Origin: Janthinobacterium lividum
GTDB lineage: Bacteria; Pseudomonadota; Gammaproteobacteria; Steroidobacterales; Steroidobacteraceae
Assembly: GCA_943327025.2 (NCBI GenBank)
Contig: CALPVO020000121.1
Coordinates: forward strand, 1 to 6,664
Direction: 5' to 3'
Length of the DNA: 6,664 nucleotides
The first letter of the stretch is position 1; each line of letters starts with the position of its first letter. Of this stretch, positions 1 to 6,016 are shown piece after piece. A program made the position numbers and the translations under genes. The notes beneath the pieces are model-generated. The model searched no databases. It saw only the letters and a program-made list of their open reading frames with translations, and was not told the origin of the DNA.

Positions 1-951
1 ACGGATGAAGGGGAAGCCATTGGTGTCGGACCAGCAGAAGTCCATGTGCACCATGTCGCCTTCGTCGAAGCAATTCATGAGGTGGTAGGCAGAAGACCCC
101 GGTGGGCCCGGGAACCAGCGCATGGCTTCCACCTTGCCGTAGCGCGGCATGATGCCCACCCAGCAAGGCGTGTTCTGCTCGTGCACCCAGTGCGGGCCGC
201 CCGCCTTCAAGCGGCCCAAGTCCGCTGTGGTGGGGAACACTGGGAACACCACGTGGCGCTCAGTGAGGCCCATGTCGTGGACCATGCCGCAGTAAGGCGC
301 GTCGAAGAACTGTTCCGACTGCAGTTGCCCGTCCTTGTCGACGATGAAGTAGCTCATCGTCTTCGAGCAAAGGCCCGTGGCTTCGTAACCGAACGAGAAC
401 ATCTCGCCGGTTACCGGGTCTACGCGCACATGGGCCGTCATCGTTTCCGACTTCAGCTTGCCCGCGTAATCCCAGGAGCCGTAGGTCTCGAGGGTATGCG
501 GGTTCATGCGGTACGGACGGCCATCTTCCTTGGTAGCCAGCAGATAGCCACCGTGGAATACCGGCGTCGTATTCGCCACGGTACGGTCCACTCCCGCCGC
601 CGCAGGGTCGTCGGTGAACGGGTTACGGTAGCGCCCGAACAGGCTGCGGCGCGCTTTTTGCTCGGCCTGGTAGCGAGCCGTGTGTACGTAGCGGAGATCG
701 TGATCCACCGCCGTGGTGCCGTCCGGCCCTTCCGTGAACAGGAATTTCGCCACCATGCCATCCGCCGACAGCAGCGTGTGACCGGCGGTCATGGGCGGGT
801 GGGCCGGGTCCGGCACGGAGCGGAAGAAGGCGCCACGGATATCCGCCGGGATAACGCCCTCCACGGCCAAGTTACGCACGCTGGATTCGGTGCGGATGGG
901 CGTGTTCAGGCCGCGGAATTCGATTTCGTCGGGGAAGCTTGGCTTCGGCAT
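1..951 (-). CDS. Carotenoid oxygenase family protein, lignostilbene dioxygenase / isoeugenol monooxygenase-like (3' end off the window)
   Basis: Non-heme Fe(II) dioxygenase of the RPE65/carotenoid cleavage family. The 317 visible residues keep one frame from the ATG at 951 to the window edge; usual length is about 480-500, so roughly a third is missing. Visible motifs: RRSLFGRYRNPFTDDP (101-116), ATKEDG (139-144), TAH (172-174), MVHD (223-226), AYHLMN (289-293 region). His174, His225 and His290 fit three of the four iron ligands; the fourth should lie beyond the edge. Tyr108 and Lys141 have the same 33-residue spacing as the pair that activates the phenol hydroxyl in NOV1, which points to cleavage of a 4-hydroxyphenyl alkene (lignostilbene, isoeugenol) rather than a carotenoid; the substrate is inference. 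The start at 951 is preferred because GAGGA (959-963) sits 7 nt upstream; an in-frame ATG at 981 lacks a Shine-Dalgarno. No signal peptide, so cytoplasmic. It follows gltA but a terminator separates them. Confidence 0.88.
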   Translation of the reverse strand, partial: MPKPSFPDEIEFRGLNTPIRTESSVRNLAVEGVIPADIRGAFFRSVPDPAHPPMTAGHTLLSADGMVAKFLFTEGPDGTTAVDHDLRYVHTARYQAEQKARRSLFGRYRNPFTDDPAAAGVDRTVANTTPVFHGGYLLATKEDGRPYRMNPHTLETYGSWDYAGKLKSETMTAHVRVDPVTGEMFSFGYEATGLCSKTMSYFIVDKDGQLQSEQFFDAPYCGMVHDMGLTERHVVFPVFPTTADLGRLKAGGPHWVHEQNTPCWVGIMPRYGKVEAMRWFPGPPGSSAYHLMNCFDEGDMVHMDFCWSDTNGFPFIR

Positions 952-958
952 GGCGCAG

Positions 959-963
959 TCCTC
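959..963 (-). promoter_or_regulatory. Ribosome binding site of the oxygenase gene
   Basis: GAGGA on the minus strand, 7 nt before the ATG at 951. It decides between this start and the in-frame ATG at 981, which has no purine-rich element at the right distance. Confidence 0.7.
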
Positions 964-1026
964 GTTGGGAGCAACAACCATACCATTTGTGACGATAACG
1001 GCACAGAGGTGAACGAGGCATCAAGC

Positions 1027-1052
1027 GAAAAGGGGCCCGCAGGCCCCTTTCC
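1027..1052 (-). terminator. Intrinsic terminator downstream of gltA
   Basis: Read on the minus strand, a perfect 9-bp stem AAAGGGGCC / GGCCCCTTT (arms 1042-1050 and 1029-1037) with a 4-nt loop is followed by TTTTCGCTTG. It begins about 27 nt past the gltA stop codon. The T tract is short, so termination may be incomplete and some read-through into the oxygenase gene is possible. The remaining gap, 953-1026, holds no promoter I can defend. Confidence 0.75.
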
Positions 1053-1076
1053 GAAAACATCGTCGATGCGGTCGGC

Positions 1077-2372
1077 TTAACCGCGGTTGGCGATGTCGGT
1101 GTAGTCCCGCTTGCCCGAGCCGGAATACAGCTGGCGGGGACGGCCAATCTTCATGCCCGGGTCCGCGATCATTTCCTGCCAGTGCGCCACCCAGCCGGCA
1201 GTGCGGGCGATAGCGAACATGACCGTGAACATGGAACGCGGGATGCCGAGCGCGCTGTAGATGATGCCCGAGTAGAAGTCGACGTTCGGGTACAGCTTGC
1301 GCGACACGAAGTATTCGTCCTTGAGGGCGATTTCTTCGAGGCGCTGCGCCAGTTCGAGCAAGGGGTTGTCCGCACGGCCCAGCTTGGCCAGCACCTTGTG
1401 GCACATGCCGCGAATGATCTTGGCGCGGGGGTCGAAGTTCTTGTAGACGCGGTGACCAAAGCCCATGAGCTTGGTGTTGTCTTCCTTGTCCTTCACCTTG
1501 GCCAGGAAGCGCGAGATGTTGTCGACGGTGCCGATTTCCTCGAGCATGACGAGCACGCTTTCGTTGGCACCGCCATGCGAAGGGCCCCACAGCGCGGAAA
1601 CGCCTGCCGAAATAGCGGCGTACGGGTTGGTGCCCGTGCTGCCGGCCAAACGCACCGTGCTGGTGCTGGCGTTCTGCTCATGGTCTGCGTGGAGGATGAA
1701 CAGCAGGTCCAACGCCTCGGCCGCCACCGGGTCCACCTGGAAGTCTTCGCAAGGCACTGCAAAGAACATGTTCAACAGGTTGCTGCAGTAGTCGAGATCG
1801 TTCTTCGGGTGCATGAACGGCTGACCGAGCGAATGCTTGTACGCGGCCGCCGCGATGGTGGGAATCTTCGCCAGCATGCGGTGCGCGAAGATTTCGCGGT
1901 GGCGCGGGCTGTAGATGTCCATGGCGTCGTGGTAGAACGCCGCCATCGAGGCCACCACCGCAGACACCATCGCCATCGGGTGCGCGTCGTAGTTGAAACC
2001 GTTGTAGAAACGCTGCAGCGTCTCGTTCAGCATGGTGTGGCGGGTGATGTTCCCGGTGAATTCCTTCAACTGCGCGGCAGTCGGCAATTCACCGTTGATG
2101 AGCAGATAAGACACTTCCAGGAAGCTGCTCTTTTCCGCGAGTTGCTCGACCGGGTAGCCGCGGTACAGCAGCACGCCGTTGTCGCCGTCGATGTACGTAA
2201 TTTTCGACTCGCACGAAGCGGTGGACATGAAGCCCGGGTCGAAGGTGAAAACCCCATGGTCCTTGTTGAGCGACCCGATGTTGACCACGTCTGGACCCAG
2301 CGTGGGCGACAAAGCGGACAGTTCCGAGGACTTGCCGGTTTCGAGGTTGGTCAGCTGGAATTTCTTGGCCAT
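1077..2372 (-). CDS. gltA: Citrate synthase (type II, hexameric class)
   Basis: Condenses acetyl-CoA and oxaloacetate to citrate, the entry step of the TCA cycle, in the cytoplasm. The 431-residue product has the length of proteobacterial GltA and is complete. Visible motifs: [26 protein letters not shown] in the N-terminal part (53-78), LHADHEQN (227-234), GPSHGGAN (263-270), GFGHRVYKN (304-312) and NVDFYSG (363-369). His266, His307 and Asp365 fit the catalytic triad known in E. coli as His264, His305 and Asp362. The long N-terminal domain and E. coli-like motifs indicate the NADH-sensitive hexameric class; allosteric behaviour is inferred, not seen. A weak Shine-Dalgarno (GTGAGAA, 2379-2385) lies 8 nt before the ATG. 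It has a 134-bp upstream gap and a downstream terminator, so it is probably monocistronic. Confidence 0.98.
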   Translation of the reverse strand: MAKKFQLTNLETGKSSELSALSPTLGPDVVNIGSLNKDHGVFTFDPGFMSTASCESKITYIDGDNGVLLYRGYPVEQLAEKSSFLEVSYLLINGELPTAAQLKEFTGNITRHTMLNETLQRFYNGFNYDAHPMAMVSAVVASMAAFYHDAMDIYSPRHREIFAHRMLAKIPTIAAAAYKHSLGQPFMHPKNDLDYCSNLLNMFFAVPCEDFQVDPVAAEALDLLFILHADHEQNASTSTVRLAGSTGTNPYAAISAGVSALWGPSHGGANESVLVMLEEIGTVDNISRFLAKVKDKEDNTKLMGFGHRVYKNFDPRAKIIRGMCHKVLAKLGRADNPLLELAQRLEEIALKDEYFVSRKLYPNVDFYSGIIYSALGIPRSMFTVMFAIARTAGWVAHWQEMIADPGMKIGRPRQLYSGSGKRDYTDIANRG

Positions 2373-2506
2373 GGTCGGTTCTCACGCGCGGTCTTAGGTA
2401 CCCCGGCAATGTGTCACGGTGCAGTGCACAAATCAAGGTGTGGAAACGAGGACAGGTGGCCTGCCGATGCCCCGAAAACACTCACCGGCAGGGTGTTCAA
2501 GCGGCG
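2373..2506 (-). promoter_or_regulatory. gltA promoter region with a palindromic candidate operator
   Basis: The gap between the M48 gene and gltA. A possible sigma-70 promoter reads TTGATT (2431-2436), a 17-nt spacer, then CACATT (2408-2413); the -10 matches consensus at only 3 of 6 positions. The spacer contains GTGCA-C-TGCAC (2419-2429 on the minus strand), a perfect 5-bp inverted repeat that could be an operator. Nearer the protease gene, the minus strand has a weak 5-bp stem (AACAC 2493-2497 with GTGTT 2477-2481, 11-nt loop) followed by TT, at best a poor terminator. Confidence 0.35.
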
Positions 2507-3964
2507 CTAGCGGACCGTCTTGACGAGGCTGCCGGCCTCCGGCTCGCCCTTGGGGTAAAAACCGTTGTACAGGCGCAACGTTTCTTCCGCGTAACTCTTC
2601 AGCGGCGAGGTCTTGGCCAGGCCTGCCATGGTCGTTCCGGGCGCCACTTTCGTCACCTTCAGGCGGTCTGGCTCAGCCAAGGCGAACTCGGCCTCCTTCA
2701 GCCGTCGGAAGGTCGAAGCGGACGACAAAATCAGCCCATCCGCTTCCGGTACGTCCATACCGCCCCGGCTAGCGCCGTCGATGCGGTAGAACTGGTTGTT
2801 GAACTGGATGATGACCACGCGCGAAGGGCGCACACCGAACGGCGTCTGCGTGCCGCGCACCACGCCCGTAAAGGCCGGCGCACCGTTAATCTCCAGCTCG
2901 CGAGCACCGCCCACAGACCCGTAATTGCCAGCCACGGCGGCGAAGTATTTGCGCGGGGTGTCCACCTTGGGAGGAATAGCGCCCACGGTGACCTGCATCA
3001 CGGAGTTCTTGTCCGCGGCAACGGCGAGGATGCGCTCTTTCTCGTTCTGCACGCCCCAGCCGCTCGGAAAGGCCATCGTCACGCCCATGTCGGCGTGGAA
3101 GAAACGACTGCCACGCACCACGCCCTGCGCCCGACTGGTGCCAACCGCCACGCCGTCGACGGCCTTCAGGTAGATCTCGCGCCCTTGGTCCTGACCGGTG
3201 GCGCGACCTTCTACCCGCTTGGCGGCCTTCACGGCTTCCTGCAAGCGCTGGTCGTTGTCGGGGTGCGAGGCGAACACGCCGTGATAGACGCGGGGCTTGC
3301 GCCCTTCCGCTCTGGCCCGACGCACCTCCGACAATTCCTGGTCCTTCAAGGAGCCGATGACGCGCGTCATGGCCTGGGGGTCGTAGCCGGTGCGCGCGAG
3401 AATCTCGGCGCCCAAGCGGTCCGCCTCCAGTTCTTGTTCACGCCCATAGCCGCTCACCCATGCCGCGCCCGCCACGTTGGCCAAGTCGCCGACGATGGGT
3501 TGCCCGGTGAGGATGGTGGCAGCGGCAGCGCCGAGATTGGCCAGCGTCCCGCGCGTTTGGCGCTTGGCGCCGTGGTGCGCCGTCACGTGGCCAATTTCAT
3601 GGCCCAGCACCGCCGCCAGTTCCGCCTCGGAGTTCAGGTACGGCAGGATGCCGCGCGATATGTAGACGAAGCCGCCCGGCAGCGCGAAGGCATTCACGTC
3701 GTCCGTATCGACCACGGTGAAGGTCCATTCCAGCTTCGGCCAGTCGCTCTTCAGCGCCAGCTTGTGGCCCAGCTCGGTGACGTAAGCCTGCACGGCGTCA
3801 TCGTCGTAGGCGCCCATCTCGGCGAGCACCTTCTGGTGCTGCTCGCGCCCGAGCTTGATTTCCGCCTTCTCGGACATGGCCGAAGCCTGACCAGGCGCAC
3901 CCGCGGCAAGGAGCAGGGCCGCCAAAGCGGCGAGAATGACGGACGACGGACGGTTAGCTGGCAT
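2507..3964 (-). CDS. Secreted M48 family zinc metalloprotease with LysM-like C-terminus (BepA/LoiP type)
   Basis: Probable periplasmic protease for outer-membrane or envelope protein quality control, by analogy with BepA and LoiP. The 485-residue product has a Sec signal peptide (about 1-29: RPSS, a hydrophobic Ala/Leu stretch, cleavage after ASA) without a lipobox cysteine. The peptidase M48 domain covers about 35-250: HEIGH gives zinc ligands His122 and His126 and catalytic Glu123; ELEAD supplies the third ligand, Glu178; HPDNDQR (234-240) matches the conserved His segment that caps the active site in BepA. Residues 260-425 form a domain I cannot name. Residues 430-485 resemble a LysM-like module. 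The ATG at 3964 is chosen because the signal peptide starts there and GGAAG (3971-3975) lies 6 nt upstream; extension to 4258 would overlap rpmE and gives an Arg/Ser-rich non-native sequence. It lies between terminators, so probably its own unit. Confidence 0.93.
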   Translation of the reverse strand: MPANRPSSVILAALAALLLAAGAPGQASAMSEKAEIKLGREQHQKVLAEMGAYDDDAVQAYVTELGHKLALKSDWPKLEWTFTVVDTDDVNAFALPGGFVYISRGILPYLNSEAELAAVLGHEIGHVTAHHGAKRQTRGTLANLGAAAATILTGQPIVGDLANVAGAAWVSGYGREQELEADRLGAEILARTGYDPQAMTRVIGSLKDQELSEVRRARAEGRKPRVYHGVFASHPDNDQRLQEAVKAAKRVEGRATGQDQGREIYLKAVDGVAVGTSRAQGVVRGSRFFHADMGVTMAFPSGWGVQNEKERILAVAADKNSVMQVTVGAIPPKVDTPRKYFAAVAGNYGSVGGARELEINGAPAFTGVVRGTQTPFGVRPSRVVIIQFNNQFYRIDGASRGGMDVPEADGLILSSASTFRRLKEAEFALAEPDRLKVTKVAPGTTMAGLAKTSPLKSYAEETLRLYNGFYPKGEPEAGSLVKTVR

Positions 3965-3970
3965 GGGCGG

Positions 3971-3988
3971 CTTCCGGGTAGGTACCCG
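3971..3988 (-). promoter_or_regulatory. RBS and adjoining palindrome before the M48 gene
   Basis: GGAAG (3971-3975) lies 6 nt before the protease ATG. It abuts a perfect inverted repeat, CGGGTA-CC-TACCCG on the minus strand (3975-3988). A 2-nt centre is too tight for an ordinary RNA hairpin, so a DNA-level operator is as likely as translational control. The segment 3989-4017 holds a weak promoter possibility (TTTTCA, 17 nt, TACGCT) that I do not press. Confidence 0.35.
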
Positions 3989-4017
3989 CCGGAGCGTAAT
4001 GCAAATGGCGGGCAATG

Positions 4018-4050
4018 AAAAAGGCGCCGAGGCCGAAACCTGGCGCCTTT
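4018..4050 (-). terminator. Intrinsic terminator downstream of rpmE
   Basis: On the minus strand, AAAGGCGCC (4042-4050) pairs perfectly with GGCGCCTTT (4020-4028). The inner AGG/CCT can extend the stem. The second arm runs directly into a T tract (five T in 4018-4022, counting the last stem bases). GC-rich stem plus T run is the standard Rho-independent form; it sits about 50 nt after the rpmE stop codon. Confidence 0.85.
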
Positions 4051-4059
4051 CTTGGACGA

Positions 4060-4080
4060 CGGAACCGCGAAACGGTTCCG
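4060..4080 (-). other. GC-rich hairpin between rpmE stop and its terminator
   Basis: A perfect 8-bp stem, CGGAACCG / CGGTTCCG, with a 5-nt loop. It has no T tract on either strand, so it is not itself a terminator. Lying just after the rpmE stop codon and before the terminator hairpin, it may protect the 3' end of the small rpmE mRNA; this is inference. Confidence 0.5.
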
Positions 4081-4097
4081 CTGCCGCTCCGACCGCC

Positions 4098-4316
4098 TTA
4101 GCGGGCCGCAGCGGCGCCCTGGGCGTACTTCTTGCGGAACTTGTCGACGCGACCGCCGGTGTCCACGATCTTCTGCTTGCCGGTGTAGAACGGATGGCAG
4201 GCCGAGCAGACTTCAATCTGCAGGTCGTGACCGAGCGTAGAACCCGTCTCGAAGGCATTCCCGCAGGAGCAGGTGACCGAGATGGCTTTGTAATCGGGGT
4301 GGATGGCGGCCTTCAT
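4098..4316 (-). CDS. rpmE: 50S ribosomal protein L31, zinc-binding form
   Basis: Large-subunit ribosomal protein that bridges to the 30S head (bridge B1b). The 72 residues match the usual length of about 70. The opening MKAAIHPDY and the segment [20 protein letters not shown] (41-60) are typical L31. Cys16, Cys18, Cys37 and Cys40 form the zinc ribbon, so this is the C+ (type A) paralogue rather than the Zur-regulated C- one. An Ala-rich tail (GAAAAR) follows KKYAQ. The start codon is confirmed by homology; the Shine-Dalgarno is weak (a GGA about 8 nt upstream). A promoter lies 31 nt upstream of the ATG and a terminator lies downstream, so it is a single-gene unit. Confidence 0.97.
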   Translation of the reverse strand: MKAAIHPDYKAISVTCSCGNAFETGSTLGHDLQIEVCSACHPFYTGKQKIVDTGGRVDKFRKKYAQGAAAAR

Positions 4317-4346
4317 GATGCGCGTCCGTGGTTAAGTGAGCCGTGA

Positions 4347-4375
4347 AGAATACCGTCAGTGTCGGCATCAGGCAA
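4347..4375 (-). promoter_or_regulatory. Probable sigma-70 promoter of rpmE
   Basis: Minus strand TTGCCT (4370-4375), a 17-nt spacer, then TATTCT (4347-4352). Each hexamer matches consensus at four of six positions and the spacing is ideal. The -10 ends 30 nt before the rpmE ATG, leaving a short 5' leader. Confidence 0.6.
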
Positions 4376-4445
4376 GAGGCACGGCAAAAACCGCCGCCGG
4401 CAGTGCTGCAACGCACACAAAAAAGACCATTGGATCCGCTAGAAA

Positions 4446-4472
4446 AGTTATCCACAAAAGCTGTGGATAACT
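4446..4472. promoter_or_regulatory. Inverted pair of perfect DnaA boxes
   Basis: TTATCCACA on the plus strand (4448-4456) and its exact complement TGTGGATAA (4462-4470). Both match the high-affinity E. coli R1 box at all nine positions. With flanking bases they form an 11-bp perfect inverted repeat around AAAGC. On the minus strand the hairpin is followed by TTTTC, so it could also act as a weak terminator for hemW, but two exact boxes by chance are unlikely. Confidence 0.85.
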
Positions 4473-4473
4473 C

Positions 4474-4482
4474 TGTGGACGA
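4474..4482 (-). promoter_or_regulatory. Third, degenerate DnaA box
   Basis: TGTGGACGA reads TCGTCCACA on the minus strand, 7 of 9 matches to TTATCCACA. It is in the same orientation as the box at 4462-4470 and 12 bp from it, start to start, about one helical turn, the spacing expected for cooperative DnaA binding. Confidence 0.5.
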
Positions 4483-4510
4483 ATGCTCAGCCGCGGACGC
4501 ATGCACTGCG

Positions 4511-4580
4511 GAAAATCGCAAAAATGTCAGTTTGGTTAAAAAATGAACAGCACGTTTTTACTTTATTAATCAATAGGTTA
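4511..4580. other. AT-rich tract, candidate DNA unwinding element
   Basis: Only 19 of 70 bases are G or C, in sharp contrast to the GC-rich genes on both sides. It begins about 30 bp from the DnaA box cluster, the relation found between boxes and the unwinding element of an origin. No clear 13-mer repeats or DnaA-trios are visible, and only one GATC (4433-4436) lies nearby. Confidence 0.45.
4568..4580 (+). promoter_or_regulatory. IHF binding site match
   Basis: AATCAATAGGTTA fits the IHF consensus WATCAANNNNTTR at every defined position and has an A/T-rich 5' flank, as strong IHF sites do. IHF bends DNA at oriC, datA and DARS2 in E. coli, so its position beside DnaA boxes is notable. A single consensus match can occur by chance. 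Confidence 0.5.
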
Positions 4581-4699
4581 GTCGCCGTGTCTTCACCTCG
4601 CGACACAGGTATGTGACGTAACCTGCTACGGCGCCGTTGCCATCCGCCGCTGTGCACAACTTGCAGCGCGACGCTTGACTTCCTGTCCCCTATCGGCAT

Positions 4700-6016
4700 T
4701 CAGGCAGTATCGGCCCCATTGTCGGGCAGAAAGGCCTCCACCAAGGCGTTCAGGACGGCATATCCGCGCGTCGTAGGCCGCCAGTCCGCTGCCTTCACAG
4801 CACTTTCGGCTGACGTTTTGATGGCCCCAAGGGGCGTGAGCGCTTCCGGCTGCGTCGGCTCCAGCCACCCTAGCTCCGCCAAACGCGCTACCGTGGGCTC
4901 CACCTCGTGCCAAGGCAAGCCGGTGCGCTGCTCAAAGCCCGCCACAGCGAACCCATCTGCCAACCGCAGCGCGTTCAGCATGTACTCGAAGGGCCGGTCC
5001 TTGGGCGGAATGCTCTCCACCGTTCGCGCGGCGGCCAGGTCGCGTTGGTATTCGCGCGGCTGCTTCTGCTTCGTGGTGCGCAACACCTCGCCAGTACTTG
5101 GGCGCGTCAGCTTGCCGTGGGCGCCGGCGCCCAGCCCGAGGTAGTCGCCGAACGTCCAGTAGTTCAGGTTGTGCCGACAGGCGTGGCCAGGCTGGGCCCA
5201 AGCGGACACCTCGTAGCGGTGCAAGCCCGCGGCACGCAGCTTCGCGTGGGCTGCGGCTTCCAAATCCGCCGCTGCCTCATCGTCCGGCATGGCGGGGGGT
5301 GGGCGATGGTGAAACACCGTGCCCGGCTCGAGCGTCAGCTGGTAGTAGCTGAGGTGCGGCGGGCGCAGTGCCAACGCCACCTCCACATCCACCAGCGCCT
5401 CGGCCGTGGTTTGCCCCGGCAACGCGTACATCAGGTCTAGGTTGTGGTTCAGCAAGCCGGCCGCGTGCAATTCCGCCACGGCCGCGTGCGTGTCCGCAGC
5501 GCCATGAATGCGCCCCAGCGCCTTTAACTGCGCCGGCGAGAAGGTCTGCGCCCCCACCGAAATGCGGTTCACCCCGGCCTGCTTGTAGCCGGCAAAGCGC
5601 CCGCATTCGAGCGTGCCCGGGTTCGCCTCCAGCGTCACTTCACAATCGGCGGCGAACGGTAGCTCTTCGCGCAGACCATGCAGCAGAAACGCGATGCCTT
5701 CAGCGGAAAACAGGCTGGGCGTCCCGCCGCCAATGAATACGGAGCTGACCGCACGCGTTGCTACGCCTTCGAGCAGCGGCAAATCCTGCCGCAGGTCGGC
5801 CAATAAGGTGTTCAGGTAGGCCGCTTCCTGCGCGGGCGGCAAACGCGGGGCGCCGGCAGCAGCACTGTCCGTGCCAAAGTCCATACCCGCGGCTCTCCCA
5901 GCGGCCGCACTCTCCTCCGCCGGTTTCAGCGCGTGCGAGTTGAAGTCGCAGTAAGGGCACTTGCGCACGCACCAGGGCAGGTGCACATAGATGGCCAGTG
6001 GCGGCAACTCAAGCAT
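4700..6016 (-). CDS. hemW: Radical-SAM-family heme chaperone HemW
   Basis: Binds heme and delivers it to respiratory enzymes; formerly annotated as an oxygen-independent coproporphyrinogen oxidase. The 438-residue product has Cys16, Cys20 and Cys23 (CVRKCPYC) for the [4Fe-4S] cluster and SAM. It lacks the fourth Cys that marks true HemN. GGGTPS (96-101) is the SAM-binding glycine motif, and HNLNYW (282-287) is the HemW heme-binding segment, followed by DYLGLGAGAHGK. The C-terminal HemW domain runs to the end. The ATG at 6016 gives MLELPPLAIYVHLPWC, which aligns with the E. coli start; an in-frame TTG at 6031 would add five repeat-encoded residues. It is about 60 residues longer than E. coli HemW (378), mostly an Ala-rich insert at about 32-58 and another near 388-415. 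Transcribed after rdgB; its start codon lies in a 19-bp tandem repeat. Confidence 0.95.
   Translation of the reverse strand: MLELPPLAIYVHLPWCVRKCPYCDFNSHALKPAEESAAAGRAAGMDFGTDSAAAGAPRLPPAQEAAYLNTLLADLRQDLPLLEGVATRAVSSVFIGGGTPSLFSAEGIAFLLHGLREELPFAADCEVTLEANPGTLECGRFAGYKQAGVNRISVGAQTFSPAQLKALGRIHGAADTHAAVAELHAAGLLNHNLDLMYALPGQTTAEALVDVEVALALRPPHLSYYQLTLEPGTVFHHRPPPAMPDDEAAADLEAAAHAKLRAAGLHRYEVSAWAQPGHACRHNLNYWTFGDYLGLGAGAHGKLTRPSTGEVLRTTKQKQPREYQRDLAAARTVESIPPKDRPFEYMLNALRLADGFAVAGFEQRTGLPWHEVEPTVARLAELGWLEPTQPEALTPLGAIKTSAESAVKAADWRPTTRGYAVLNALVEAFLPDNGADTA

Larger units (their letters stand above)
4317..4699. other. 383-bp gene-free region with DnaA boxes and an AT-rich tract
   Basis: Lies between the start of rpmE and the stop of hemW. 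No open frame here has a recognisable product, a good RBS or family-like composition. From left to right it holds the rpmE promoter, a run of GC-rich sequence, three DnaA boxes (4446-4482), an AT-rich tract (4511-4580) ending in an IHF-consensus match, and about 110 bp of ordinary composition after the hemW stop. The arrangement resembles replication-initiation or DnaA-titration loci. All flanking genes point the same way and no origin-linked gene is in view. Confidence 0.6.

Noticed and set aside
979..981. Upstream ATG for the oxygenase gene
   Set aside because: No Shine-Dalgarno, whereas the ATG at 951 has GAGGA at 7 nt.
2477..2497. Terminator after the M48 gene
   Set aside because: Only a 5-bp stem with an 11-nt loop; too weak to list on its own despite the T run.
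46..4018. Long plus-strand open frames (46-1080, 1182-2510, 2411-4018)
   Set aside because: They lie antisense to well-identified genes, are rich in Arg, His and Ala, match no family, and follow from high GC3 on the real strand.
3965..4258. 98-residue N-terminal extension of the M48 protease
   Set aside because: It overlaps rpmE and its terminator and precedes an obvious signal peptide that must be N-terminal.
4343..4546. 67-residue plus-strand frame in the rpmE-hemW gap
   Set aside because: It crosses the DnaA boxes, has no RBS or family-like sequence, and looks like translated regulatory DNA.
4213..4699. Minus-strand frames at 4213-4521 and 4487-4699
   Set aside because: Unrecognisable products; one overlaps rpmE out of frame, and both run through the regulatory elements.
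4700..6016. HemN-type coproporphyrinogen III dehydrogenase
   Set aside because: The fourth cysteine of the CxxxCxxCxC motif is missing (Asp-Phe follows the third), and the HNLNYW segment of HemW is present.
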